Assembly (NCBI GenBank): GCA_050187875.1
Contig: JBFWXB010000003.1
Coordinates: 62,001-126,000 of the forward strand
DNA: 64,000 bases
Direction: 5' to 3'
Source of the DNA: JAFKKS01 sp050187875
Lineage (GTDB): Bacteria > Pseudomonadota > Alphaproteobacteria > Rhizobiales > Xanthobacteraceae
Part shown: positions 17,221 through 25,502 of the stretch, in pieces
Numbering within the stretch: position 1 is the first letter of the stretch
How the letters are laid out: every line of letters starts with the position of its first letter
Made by a program: the position numbers and the translations under genes
Notes under the pieces: generated by a model
The model's database searches: none
What the model saw: only the letters and a program-made list of their open reading frames with translations
Told to the model about the DNA's origin: nothing

Positions 17221-19278
17221 ATGGCACAGAACGGCGGCACGAGTCCGAAGGGCCCGCGGTGCATCGCGCTAGTGGGCCCCTTTCAAAGCGGCAAGACGAC
17301 ATTGCTCGAGGCGATCCTGGCGCGCACCGGCGCGATCCCGCGCCAGGGCAGCGTGGACGCCGGCACGACGGTCGGCGACGGCGGCGCGGAAGCACGCGAC
17401 CACAAGATGAGCGTCGAAATCTCCGTCGCGACGACGAATTATCTCGGCGACGATTACACCTTCATCGATTGCCCCGGCTCCGTCGAATTCATTCACGACA
17501 TGCGCGCGGCGCTGCCCGCCGTCGACGCTGCGATCGTCGTCTGCGAAGCGGATGAACGCAAGGTTCCGCAGCTGCAGCTCATCCTGCGCGAATTGGAAGA
17601 CCTAAAGATTCCGCGCCTTCTGTTCCTCAACAAGATCGACAAGGCGGAGGCGCGCGTGCGCGAGACGCTGCAGATCCTGCAGCCTGCGTCCCAGGTTCCG
17701 CTCGTGCTGCGGCAGATTCCGATCTGGTCCGACGCCATCATCACCGGCTTCGTCGATCTCGCGCTTGAACGCGCGCATGTCTACAAGGAGCATGCTCCTT
17801 CCGAAGTCATCGAGCTCGACGGCAACAATCTCGACCGCGAGAAGGAAGCGCGCTTCACCATGCTGGAGAAGCTCGCCGATCATGACGACGAGCTGATGGA
17901 GCAGCTGCTGGAAGACATTCCGCCGCCGCGCGACAAGATCTTCGACGATCTCGCGCAAGAGCTGCGCGAGGGCGCGATCTGTCCCGTGCTGATCGGCGTC
18001 GCGACGCGCAGCAACGGCGTGCAGCGGCTATTGAAAGCTTTGCGGCATGAGGTGCCGGGCGTCGAAAAGACCGCGGAGCGGCTGGGCATAAATGCCAACG
18101 GCGAGGCCGTCGCGACCGTGCTCAAGACATTCAACACGACGCATGGCGGCAAGCTTTCGGTCGTGCGCGTCTTGTCCGGACAGATCGGCGACGGCGTGAC
18201 GCTCAACACGTTGGAGGGCGAGGCGGGACGCGTGTCCGGCACGCTCAAGATGCTCGGGCAGACTCACGAAAAGCGCGGTCCGGCCGGCGCGGGTGAGACC
18301 GTCGGGCTCGGAAAACTTGATCACGCGCACACCGGCGACACGTTATCGACCGGCAAGACCGCGCATCCACCGATCGCCAAGATCGCACCCAACGCGCCTG
18401 TGCTTGCCATCGCCGCGTCGGCGAAGGAGCGCAAGGACGACGTGAAGCTCGGCCAGGCGCTCAACAAGCTGCAAGAGGAAGACCCTTCGCTGACCGTCGT
18501 GCACAATCCGGAGACGCACGAAGTCGTCATCTGGGGCCAGGGCGAGATGCATCTGCGCGTGGCGACCGAGCGGCTGGCGTCGCGTTTCGGCGTCGCGATC
18601 GTGAAGGGCCCGCCGACCGTCGGCTATCGCGAGACGATCCGCAAAGGCGCGGTGCAGCGCGGCCGCCACAAGAAGCAGTCGGGCGGCCACGGGCAATTCG
18701 GCGATGTCGTGCTCGACATCAAGCCGCTGCCGCGCGGCTCGGAATCGACCTTCGACGAGAAGATCACCGGCGGCGTGGTGCCGCGCAATTACATCCCCTC
18801 GATCGGTGAAGGCGTCGAAGACGCGCTCAAGCACGGACCGCTAGGGTTCCCGGTGGTCGATGTCGCCGTGACGCTTATCGACGGCTCCTATCACACCGTC
18901 GATTCCTCCGACATGGCGTTCCGCACCGCAGGGCGCATCGCCGTGCAGGAAGCGCTGCCGCAATGCCAGCCGGTCTTGCTGGAGCCGATCTTGAGCGTCG
19001 AGATCGTCTGCCCTTCGGATGCGACGGCGAAAGTGAACGCCATCGTTTCCGGCCGGCGCGGACAATTGCTCGGCTTCGACACGCGCGAGGGCTGGACCGG
19101 ATGGGACGTCGTGCGCGCGCTGATGCCGGAGGCGGAGATCGGCGACCTCATCGTAGAACTGCGGTCGGCGACGGCGGGTGTCGCAAGCTTCACGTCGAAG
19201 TTCGACCATATGGCCGAACTGACCGGGCGCCCGGCGGACCAGATCGTCTCCGCGCGCAAGTCCGCGGCGGCGGCCTGA
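17221..19278 (+). CDS. elongation factor G paralogue (divergent translational GTPase)
   Basis: This 685-residue protein has the five-domain EF-G layout. G1 is GPFQSGKTT (19-27), switch II reads DCPGSVEF (83-90) instead of DTPGHVDF, and G4 is NKID (137-140). Domain IV includes GHKKQSGGHGQFGDV-like sequence and the C-terminal domain V is complete. The histidine that normally activates the GTPase water is serine here (residue 87). I recall this PGSVEF variant as a recurring second EF-G family in alphaproteobacteria, not a one-off defect. It is cytosolic and probably ribosome-binding; its role is undefined. The normal fusA is not in the window. Confidence 0.88.
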   Translation: MAQNGGTSPKGPRCIALVGPFQSGKTTLLEAILARTGAIPRQGSVDAGTTVGDGGAEARDHKMSVEISVATTNYLGDDYTFIDCPGSVEFIHDMRAALPAVDAAIVVCEADERKVPQLQLILRELEDLKIPRLLFLNKIDKAEARVRETLQILQPASQVPLVLRQIPIWSDAIITGFVDLALERAHVYKEHAPSEVIELDGNNLDREKEARFTMLEKLADHDDELMEQLLEDIPPPRDKIFDDLAQELREGAICPVLIGVATRSNGVQRLLKALRHEVPGVEKTAERLGINANGEAVATVLKTFNTTHGGKLSVVRVLSGQIGDGVTLNTLEGEAGRVSGTLKMLGQTHEKRGPAGAGETVGLGKLDHAHTGDTLSTGKTAHPPIAKIAPNAPVLAIAASAKERKDDVKLGQALNKLQEEDPSLTVVHNPETHEVVIWGQGEMHLRVATERLASRFGVAIVKGPPTVGYRETIRKGAVQRGRHKKQSGGHGQFGDVVLDIKPLPRGSESTFDEKITGGVVPRNYIPSIGEGVEDALKHGPLGFPVVDVAVTLIDGSYHTVDSSDMAFRTAGRIAVQEALPQCQPVLLEPILSVEIVCPSDATAKVNAIVSGRRGQLLGFDTREGWTGWDVVRALMPEAEIGDLIVELRSATAGVASFTSKFDHMAELTGRPADQIVSARKSAAAA

Positions 19279-19303
19279 TCATTGCCACAGGCGGAGCGTG
19301 CTC

Positions 19304-19327
19304 CCTCTCCCCGCTTGCGGGGAGAGG
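19304..19327. terminator. 11-bp perfect hairpin between convergent genes
   Basis: CCTCTCCCCGC-TT-GCGGGGAGAGG lies between the convergent stops of the EF-G-like and patatin genes. It belongs to the CTCCCC repeat family and could end both transcripts. There is no strong T-run. Confidence 0.5.
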
Positions 19328-19376
19328 TGAAGATGCGGACCTCGTTGTATTTTTCCGGTTAATTCTCAGGGCGCGT

Positions 19377-20393
19377 TCAATCCAAGACCGCGCTCTGGCG
19401 GGCACCCGTCGCGCCGCGCGACGAGTTCAACCAGTTCTCTGCCGCCGCACGGCCGGCGTCGCGCAGCCGCACGAGAAAATTCCAATCGAGATTAAGCGCG
19501 TTCGCGTCGGCGAGATTCGCAAACGAATCCTCGGCGCGGATCGTGTGCAGACAAAGTTGCTGGAGCTTGCGCGCAAGCGCGCCATCGGCCTGCTCGCTTC
19601 GCTGCGACAGCTCCGTGATCGTCTCCAGCTCGCTCATCAGCGAGCGGTTGAACGTGATCTGCGTGAGCCGCCCATTAATCTCGCGCGGCGTGCGCGGCAG
19701 CGCGTCGCTTTCGGTCGGCACGATCTGAACGACGAGGACGTCGCGCGGCGATGATTCCAGAACGAGAGGCAGGAGCGGCGGATTGGCGGAATAGCCGCCG
19801 TCCCAGTACCACTCGTTCTCGATTTCGATCGCGTGATGCACCATCGGCAGCGCGGCGGAGGCGAGCACCGCATCGACGGTCAGCTCGTGGTTGCGGAAGA
19901 TGCGCAGCGCCCCGTCGCGCACGCGCGTCGCCGCGATCAGAAGCGCGATGTCGGCGCCGGCAATGGTTTCGAAATCGATCTCCTCCGCCAGCATCTCGCG
20001 CAGCGGATTGAGCCCGAGCGGATTGAACTGATAGGGCGAGAACACCCGCGGAAAGAGCGCGAGTCCCGAGCGGAAGGTCGTCACAGCGAGGGGGTTCGCA
20101 GCCTTGTCGCTCGCGCGCCGCCAGAACCGCTCCAGGCGCGCGCGGGCCTCCTCGGGGCCGCCATGCTGGAGACCGGACGTCACCAGCAGGGCATTGACCG
20201 CCCCCGAACTCGCGCCGCTGATCGATTCGAAGGTCGCGCCGTCCTCCAGGAGACGATCGAGGACGCCCCAGGTGAACGCGCCGAGCGCCCCGCCGCCCTG
20301 TAACGCCAGCGCCAATGGCGGGCGCCCGGACGCTCCGGATGCCTCTTCCGTGCGGCCCGAGGGCCCAAATGCGAAAATCCGACCGAAATCCAT
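19377..20393 (-). CDS. patatin-like phospholipase
   Basis: This 338-residue acyl hydrolase has the oxyanion glycine-rich LALQGGGALGAFTWGVL, the nucleophile elbow ISGASSGAVNALL (G-x-S-x-G), and the catalytic aspartate in WDGGYSANPPLLPLV (DGG). These complete a Ser-Asp dyad. It is a short single-domain bacterial patatin without a signal peptide, so probably cytosolic or membrane-peripheral. It likely cleaves glycerophospholipids. The C-terminus is Arg/Ala-rich. The start MDFGRIFAFGPSG is plausible but an internal start cannot be excluded. Confidence 0.9.
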   Translation of the reverse strand: MDFGRIFAFGPSGRTEEASGASGRPPLALALQGGGALGAFTWGVLDRLLEDGATFESISGASSGAVNALLVTSGLQHGGPEEARARLERFWRRASDKAANPLAVTTFRSGLALFPRVFSPYQFNPLGLNPLREMLAEEIDFETIAGADIALLIAATRVRDGALRIFRNHELTVDAVLASAALPMVHHAIEIENEWYWDGGYSANPPLLPLVLESSPRDVLVVQIVPTESDALPRTPREINGRLTQITFNRSLMSELETITELSQRSEQADGALARKLQQLCLHTIRAEDSFANLADANALNLDWNFLVRLRDAGRAAAENWLNSSRGATGARQSAVLD

Positions 20394-20623
20394 GACCCGG
20401 AATTGTGCTCTGCAGCATTAAAGTCAAGCGAGTCAGCCGGGCGGAAGAAAGGCCGCTTCGGGGCGAGGACAAGCCGCGATGGCGGCGCTACAGATCGTCA
20501 CAGGCCACGAAGAATGTCTTTTCGTAACATGAGGTTGTAAGAAATCGGCGATCTCGGTGCTCGTTGTGGCTATTGCGCAACGTGCAAGCCTCACTTTGGA
20601 CGAATGAAGGCTCTTTCGGCTGT

Positions 20624-20652
20624 TTGTTGTATACCAAATGCATGTCTGTTAT
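20624..20652 (+). promoter_or_regulatory. weak candidate promoter for the sRNA
   Basis: TTGTTG (20624-20629) and TGTTAT (20647-20652) are separated by 17 bases. The match to the sigma-70 consensus is modest (3/6 and 4/6). It would place a transcription start near 20660, giving a transcript of about 100 nt. Confidence 0.3.
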
Positions 20653-20659
20653 GCGCCGC

Positions 20660-20761
20660 AGCACGTTTTAATTTCGCGTTGCACAATGTAGTTAAGGAGC
20701 GCGCTCTTCCATGAGCGTTTCCTCCCTAGACTTGGGCCGCCCTTGAGGCGGCCCTTTTTTT
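20660..20761 (+). ncRNA. candidate small RNA with anti-Shine-Dalgarno motif
   Basis: A canonical rho-independent terminator on the plus strand has no plus-strand gene ahead of it: the nearest upstream gene is minus-strand patatin. Just before it is a CU-rich TTTCCTCCCTAGAC, able to pair with Shine-Dalgarno sequences, as in alphaproteobacterial trans-acting sRNAs. A 12-codon frame with a start at 20711 and AAGGAG 11 bases upstream (SVSSLDLGRP) overlaps the terminator, so a short peptide is an alternative. The rest of 20394-20660 shows no gene. Confidence 0.5.
20734..20761 (+). terminator. rho-independent terminator
   Basis: GGGCCGCC (20734-20741), a 5-base loop, GGCGGCCC (20747-20754) and seven T's. 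It is directional: on the minus strand no T-run follows, so it does not serve ppdK well. Confidence 0.85.
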
Positions 20762-20785
20762 GCGCGCTTGCCTGCTTGGCCGGGG

Positions 20786-23464
20786 TCAGGCCTCGGAGGT
20801 GAGGTCCTTGCCCAGCGCCGCCTGCGCGGCCGCGAGGCGGGCGATCGGAACCCGGAAGGGCGAGCACGAGACATAGTCAAGATCGACCTGGTGGCAGAAG
20901 GCGACGGAGGCCGGGTCGCCGCCATGCTCGCCGCAGATGCCGAGCTTGATGTCGGAACGGACCTTGCGGCCGCGCTCGACGGCGATCTCGATCAGCTCGC
21001 CCACCCCCTCACGATCGAGCGTGACGAAGGGGTCGGAGGGGTAGATGCCTTTCGCCGTATAGGTGCCGAGGAAGCTCGCCGCGTCGTCGCGGCTGATGCC
21101 GTAGGTCGTCTGCGTGAGGTCGTTGGTGCCGAAGGAGAAGAATTCGGCGCTCTCCGCGATGTCGCCGGCGCGCAGCGCCGCACGCGGAAGCTCGATCATG
21201 GTGCCGACCTGATAACCGACCCGCGTGCCGGTCTCCTTCTCCACGGCCTGCGCCATCGCATCGATGCGCGCCTTGACGATGTCGAGCTCGGCCTTGGTCG
21301 CGATCAGCGGGACCATCACTTCCGGCGTGATCGGCTTGCCGGTGCGCTTACCGGCCTCGACCGCGGCCTCGAAGATCGCCCGCGCCTGCATCTCGGCGAT
21401 CTCGGGATAGGCGATCGCCAGGCGGCAGCCACGGAAGCCGAGCATCGGGTTGAATTCCGCGAGCTCGTTTGCGCGATCGGCGAGCTTCTGCGGATCGGCG
21501 CCGAGGCTTTTCGCGACTTCGGCGATCTCTTTCTCACCATGCGGCAGGAACTCATGCAGCGGCGGGTCGAGCAGCCGGATCGTGACCGGCAGGCCCTGCA
21601 TCACCTCGAAGAGCTTGGCGAAATCGCCCCGCTGCATCGGCAGGAGCTTCGCGAGCGCGGCGCGGCGTCCTTTCTCGTCGTCGGCGAGGATCATTTCGCG
21701 CACCGCGAGGATGCGCTCCGCGTCGAAGAACATGTGCTCGGTGCGGCAGAGACCGATGCCTTCGGCACCGAACTTCACGGCGACGCGCGCGTCGCTCGGC
21801 GTGTCGGCGTTGGCGCGCACCTTGAGCTGGCGCTTGCTATCGGCCCACGCCATCAGGGTGGAGAATTCACCGGAAAGCTCCGGCTCGATCATCGCCGCCT
21901 GCCCGGCCAGCACCTGGCCGGTCGAGCCGTCGATGGTGATGATCTCGCCCTGCTTCAGCGTCTTGCCGGCGACGCTCACGGTGCCGGCCTTGTAATCGAC
22001 GCGCAGACTGCCCGCGCCGGAGACGCACGGCTTGCCCATGCCGCGCGCGACCACCGCCGCGTGCGAGGTCATGCCGCCGCGCGTGGTGAGAATGCCCTCG
22101 GCGGCATGCATGCCGTGGATGTCCTCCGGGCTCGTCTCGATGCGTACGAGAATGACTTTCTTGCCTTGCGCCTTCATCGCCTCGGCCGCGTCAGGCGAGA
22201 AGACGATCTCGCCGGAGGCCGCGCCGGGGGACGCGGGCAGGCCATTCGCCAAGATCTTGCGCTCGGCCTTGGGATCGATCGTCGGATGCAGCAATTGGTC
22301 GAGCGCGGCCGGATCGATGCGATTCACCGCCTCGTCCTGCGAGATCAGGCCCTCATTCGCGAGGTCGACGGCGATGCGCAGCGCCGCCTTCGCGGTGCGC
22401 TTGCCGGAGCGCGTCTGCAGCATCCAGAGCCGGCCCTTCTCGACCGTGAACTCCAGGTCCTGCATGTCGCGATAATGCTTCTCGAGCGTCTGATAGATAC
22501 GCGAGAGCTCGGCGAAAGCGTCCGGCATCGCCTTTTCCATCGACGGCTTGTCGGACTTCGAAGCCTGACGCGCGGCTTCCGTGATCTCCTGCGGCGTGCG
22601 GATGCCGGCGACGACGTCCTCGCCCTGCGCATTGATGAGGAACTCGCCGTAGAGCTGCTTGTCGCCGGTCGAAGGATTGCGGGTGAAGGCGACGCCCGTT
22701 GCGGAGCTGTCCCCCATATTCCCGAACACCATCGCCTGCACGTTGACGGCCGTGCCCCAGCTTTCGGGAATGCCGTGCAAGCGCCGATAGGTCACCGCGC
22801 GCGGCGTCATCCATGAGCCGAACACCGCGCCGATCGCGCCCCAGAGCTGCTCCATCGGGTCCTGCGGGAAATCCTTGCCGCCTTCCGATTTCACGCGCTC
22901 CTTGTATTTGCCGACGAGCGTCGCCCAATCGTCCGCGGAGAGATCGGTGTCGAGCGTATGGCCGTTCTTGTCCTTGAACGTCTCGAGGATCTCCTCGAAA
23001 TGATGATGCTCGATGCCGAGGACGACATCGGAATACATCGTGATGAAGCGGCGATAGCTGTCATAGGCGAAGCGGCGGTCGCCGGCCTGCTTCGCCAGCG
23101 CCTCGACGGTCACATCGTTGAGGCCGAGATTGAGCACCGTATCCATCATGCCCGGCATCGAGGCGCGCGCGCCCGAGCGCACGGAGACGAGAAGCGGATT
23201 GGCGCGATCGCCGAAGGTGCGGCCGGTGATGCGCGCGACATGACCTAGCGCCTTCTCGACCTGCGCACGCAGATCGTTCGGATAGCTCTTCCCGTGTTCG
23301 TAGAAATGCGTGCAGACTTCGGTGGTGATGGTGAAGCCGGGCGGGACCGGCAAGCCGAGGCTCGCCATCTCGGCGAGGTTCGCACCCTTGCCGCCGAGCA
23401 AATTCTTCATCGCCGCTGCGCCCTCGGCGCTGCCATCGCCAAAGGTGTAGACCCACTGGGTCAT
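20786..23464 (-). CDS. ppdK: pyruvate, phosphate dikinase
   Basis: This 892-residue enzyme interconverts pyruvate + ATP + Pi and PEP + AMP + PPi, a gluconeogenic step in the cytosol. The N-terminal ATP-grasp domain starts WVYTFGDGSAEG and LLGGKGANLAEM. The central phospho-histidine domain has GGMTSHAAVVARGMGKPCV. The C-terminal PEP/pyruvate TIM barrel has CRTEHMFF and the catalytic cysteine in GICGEHGGDP. Length is standard. ATG 23464 is preferred over 23500 because AAGGA lies 8 bases upstream and homologues begin MTQWVYTF. The antisense 682-codon open frame is a shadow. Confidence 0.97.
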   Translation of the reverse strand: MTQWVYTFGDGSAEGAAAMKNLLGGKGANLAEMASLGLPVPPGFTITTEVCTHFYEHGKSYPNDLRAQVEKALGHVARITGRTFGDRANPLLVSVRSGARASMPGMMDTVLNLGLNDVTVEALAKQAGDRRFAYDSYRRFITMYSDVVLGIEHHHFEEILETFKDKNGHTLDTDLSADDWATLVGKYKERVKSEGGKDFPQDPMEQLWGAIGAVFGSWMTPRAVTYRRLHGIPESWGTAVNVQAMVFGNMGDSSATGVAFTRNPSTGDKQLYGEFLINAQGEDVVAGIRTPQEITEAARQASKSDKPSMEKAMPDAFAELSRIYQTLEKHYRDMQDLEFTVEKGRLWMLQTRSGKRTAKAALRIAVDLANEGLISQDEAVNRIDPAALDQLLHPTIDPKAERKILANGLPASPGAASGEIVFSPDAAEAMKAQGKKVILVRIETSPEDIHGMHAAEGILTTRGGMTSHAAVVARGMGKPCVSGAGSLRVDYKAGTVSVAGKTLKQGEIITIDGSTGQVLAGQAAMIEPELSGEFSTLMAWADSKRQLKVRANADTPSDARVAVKFGAEGIGLCRTEHMFFDAERILAVREMILADDEKGRRAALAKLLPMQRGDFAKLFEVMQGLPVTIRLLDPPLHEFLPHGEKEIAEVAKSLGADPQKLADRANELAEFNPMLGFRGCRLAIAYPEIAEMQARAIFEAAVEAGKRTGKPITPEVMVPLIATKAELDIVKARIDAMAQAVEKETGTRVGYQVGTMIELPRAALRAGDIAESAEFFSFGTNDLTQTTYGISRDDAASFLGTYTAKGIYPSDPFVTLDREGVGELIEIAVERGRKVRSDIKLGICGEHGGDPASVAFCHQVDLDYVSCSPFRVPIARLAAAQAALGKDLTSEA

Positions 23465-23588
23465 CGGCACGTTCCTTAAGCTGAGATCATCGAAAACCAC
23501 GCGGGCCGGCGGCCCGCGCGGGTGTCTTGCCGCTTTTCGGCGGCGGTTTCAACCGCCCGACGGCCCCGCATACGCCGAAGCGCCCGCC

Positions 23589-23726
23589 TCAATGGACCAG
23601 GCCGGTGATGCCGACAACGATGAGGTAAATGGCGACGATATAATTGAGGAGGCGCGGCATCAGCAGAATGAGGATGCCCGCAATGAGCGCCACAAGCGGC
23701 TGAATTGTAACGAGATTGACGGCCAT
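23589..23726 (-). CDS. DUF3096 small membrane protein
   Basis: This 45-residue protein has two hydrophobic segments (LVALIAGILILLMPRLLNYI and VAIYLIVVGITGLVH). It matches my memory of DUF3096, a family of tiny two-helix inner-membrane proteins. GAGAGGA lies a few bases before ATG 23726. The function is unknown. It is divergent from the HdeA-like gene. Confidence 0.8.
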   Translation of the reverse strand: MAVNLVTIQPLVALIAGILILLMPRLLNYIVAIYLIVVGITGLVH

Positions 23727-23840
23727 GCAATCCTCTCGGTGATGAAAAAAAGATCGGGAAGGGTCAACGCCGGACGGTCCGGCCAGTTCCTTCATTCCGG
23801 CGCGCGGGGTTACCGTGCGGCCGATTCGGGGGAGACGTCC

Positions 23841-24125
23841 ATGCGCTTCTTGCTTGCCGCCCTGTGTGTGCTCGCGTTCGCCGGAACACCTGCCACGGCG
23901 CAGGTGCTCGACCTGTCCATCGTCAAATGCAAAGACTTCGTCACCAGCGGCGAGCGCAACATCTCGCTCATCCTGATGTGGATTCAGGGCTACTACACCG
24001 AAGACGACGATCCGCCGCTGATCGATTTCGACAAGATGGCGGAAAACGGCAAAAAGCTCGGCGAATATTGCGGGAAGAATCCGGAATCCGGTCTCATCAC
24101 CGCCGCGCAAGAAGTCTTGAAATAG
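23841..24125 (+). CDS. HdeA/HdeB-like periplasmic protein
   Basis: This 94-residue protein has a signal peptide (MRFLLAALCVLAFAGTPATA) and a mature HdeA-like core: KCKDFV ... SLILMWIQGYY ... EYCGKNP. The conserved cysteine pair can form the family disulphide. HdeA/B proteins are acid-activated periplasmic chaperones; whether this rhizobial member does the same is not shown. GGGGGAG precedes the ATG. Confidence 0.85.
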   Translation: MRFLLAALCVLAFAGTPATAQVLDLSIVKCKDFVTSGERNISLILMWIQGYYTEDDDPPLIDFDKMAENGKKLGEYCGKNPESGLITAAQEVLK

Positions 24126-24163
24126 CGCGCTCGATATAAGCGTCGCCGCTCATGGGGCGCGCT

Positions 24164-24292
24164 CCCTCTCCCCGCATGCGGGGAGAGGGTTGGGGCGAGG
24201 GGCATATTTGTCTGAACCACATCGCAGCGCCCCCCTCACCCGGATCGCTCCGCGATCCGACCTCTCCCCGCGTGCGCGGAGAGGTGACGAAG
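24164..24292. repeat. CTCCCC-type intergenic repeat pair
   Basis: A 26-bp perfect palindrome centred on GCATGC (24164-24189) is followed by CCCCTCACCCGGATCGCTCC with GCGATCCGACCTCTCCCC and GGAGAGGT. The second part repeats the module seen near 10148-10195. It separates the convergent HdeA-like and DUF4336 genes. Confidence 0.75.
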
Positions 24293-24345
24293 CTCGGCGC
24301 AAACGCGCCTCGCACCTCAGGGTGACGGGTTGAGACCATCTGCAC

Positions 24346-25107
24346 TCAGCCGGCCGGCTTATCCTTCAGCACCCAGCGGAACGCGCGGCGCAATTCCGCA
24401 TCCGCATTGCGATCGTACCAGCGGCCGTGCGCAAGGATGACGCGCGCGGGCTGCCAGGCGATCATCGTCTCGACGGCCCGGCGAAGCTCCGCCCGGTGAC
24501 GGCGGAAGGTGAAGCGCATATCCGCCGGCGTCTTGCCGTCCGGATCCTGCACACCGCCCAGGCGCGTGAGCCAACGCATGACGCTCGAGTGCATTCTTCC
24601 CGGCTCGAAGTTCTCGATGAGATCGGTGAGGATCAGTGTGCGGCTGCGGACATGGAAGAATTCGAACTCGGTCATGTAGCTGCTTGCGACCGGCAGCGTC
24701 TCGATCTCCGCGTCCCACGGATAGCCGCGCGCGCCGCTTAATGACTCGGCCGCAAAATCGATGCGCCCGCCCGCCTGCTCCTTGATGCGCGGCGCGAGAT
24801 AGACCGTGGCGTCGCCATAGGCGGCGCGCCACTGCGGGATCCACGAGTAATGGATGCGGTTCGGGCCGACGATCCAGCGCGGGCGACCGATCCGATCGAC
24901 GGCGGCCTTGAGCTCCGGCACGAGCGGGGTCGGCGAATGGATAAAGAGGGCTTCGCTCGCGAGACGGACGATGGTCATCCGCGTCGGGAACGGCATCTGC
25001 AAAAAGCGCGGGCCGAAACGGATGAGCGGCCCGTCGACGATCCAGACGTCGTCAGCGACGGACTTCAGCGTGTTGATGGGCGGATAGGTCGCGTCGGCGG
25101 CGGTCAT
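24346..25107 (-). CDS. DUF4336 domain-containing protein
   Basis: This 253-residue protein resembles the DUF4336 family, distant metallo-beta-lactamase-fold proteins. Features include VADDVWIVDGPLIRF, PFPTRMTIVRLASEALFIHS, GRPRWIVGPNRIHYSWIPQW and the C-terminal ARVILAHGRWYD. The GxNxxH and ILAHG histidines resemble metal-site remnants. ATG 25107 has GAGGAG 8 bases upstream. The function is unknown; hydrolase activity is inference only. Confidence 0.8.
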   Translation of the reverse strand: MTAADATYPPINTLKSVADDVWIVDGPLIRFGPRFLQMPFPTRMTIVRLASEALFIHSPTPLVPELKAAVDRIGRPRWIVGPNRIHYSWIPQWRAAYGDATVYLAPRIKEQAGGRIDFAAESLSGARGYPWDAEIETLPVASSYMTEFEFFHVRSRTLILTDLIENFEPGRMHSSVMRWLTRLGGVQDPDGKTPADMRFTFRRHRAELRRAVETMIAWQPARVILAHGRWYDRNADAELRRAFRWVLKDKPAG

Positions 25108-25193
25108 GGTCTTCACTCCTCGCGCCGCCCCCGCCGCGAACGATAGCGCCGCGATCACAGCGGACAAGCGGCAACAACACCTCCCTCCGTCTG

Positions 25194-25322
25194 GTCGTCC
25201 CCGCGAAGGCGGGGACCCAGTACTCCGCAGCCTCGCGACTCAAAGTTCAGCCCAGGCGTACTGGATGCCCGCCGGAGCCTGTGCTCGGGCCGGCGAAGCC
25301 GGACCCGAGTGCGGGCATGACA
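25194..25322. repeat. paired inverted intergenic repeat (BIME-like)
   Basis: The left module is GTCGTCCCCGCGAAGGCGGG with ACCCAGTACT; the right one is GTACTGGATGCCCGC ending GCGGGCATGACA, with an inner CTCGGGCCGGCGAAGCCGG hairpin. It lies between the divergent DUF4336 and ABC exporter genes, so it may overlap their promoters. The 25108-25502 gap holds no gene I can support. Confidence 0.75.
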
Positions 25323-25502
25323 CTCAGTCGCTACCGCCCCATGCCGAGCCGCACGCGCAAGAAGCTGCTATGCAAGGCTGGCCGCCGCCACGATGCGAAC
25401 AAGAATCGCCTCTAGCAGACCCGCCGCATCCATTTGTCCGTCTCATTAAAATCCGCGACGCCTCGGCGCCGACGGGTGATTTCGCGTCCGTTGGAGGGCG
25501 CC

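Noticed and set aside
15698..17395. 565-codon antisense frame over the aminotransferase
   Set aside because: The aminotransferase motifs are complete on the plus strand; the antisense product is Arg-rich without domains.
20711..20746. 12-codon peptide as a leader gene
   Set aside because: It overlaps the terminator stem and no downstream plus-strand gene exists to be attenuated; kept only as an alternative to the sRNA.
20768..22816. 682-codon open frame antisense to ppdK
   Set aside because: ppdK is unmistakable on the other strand. The antisense frame is rich in Arg, Asp and His, typical of GC-biased codon shadows.
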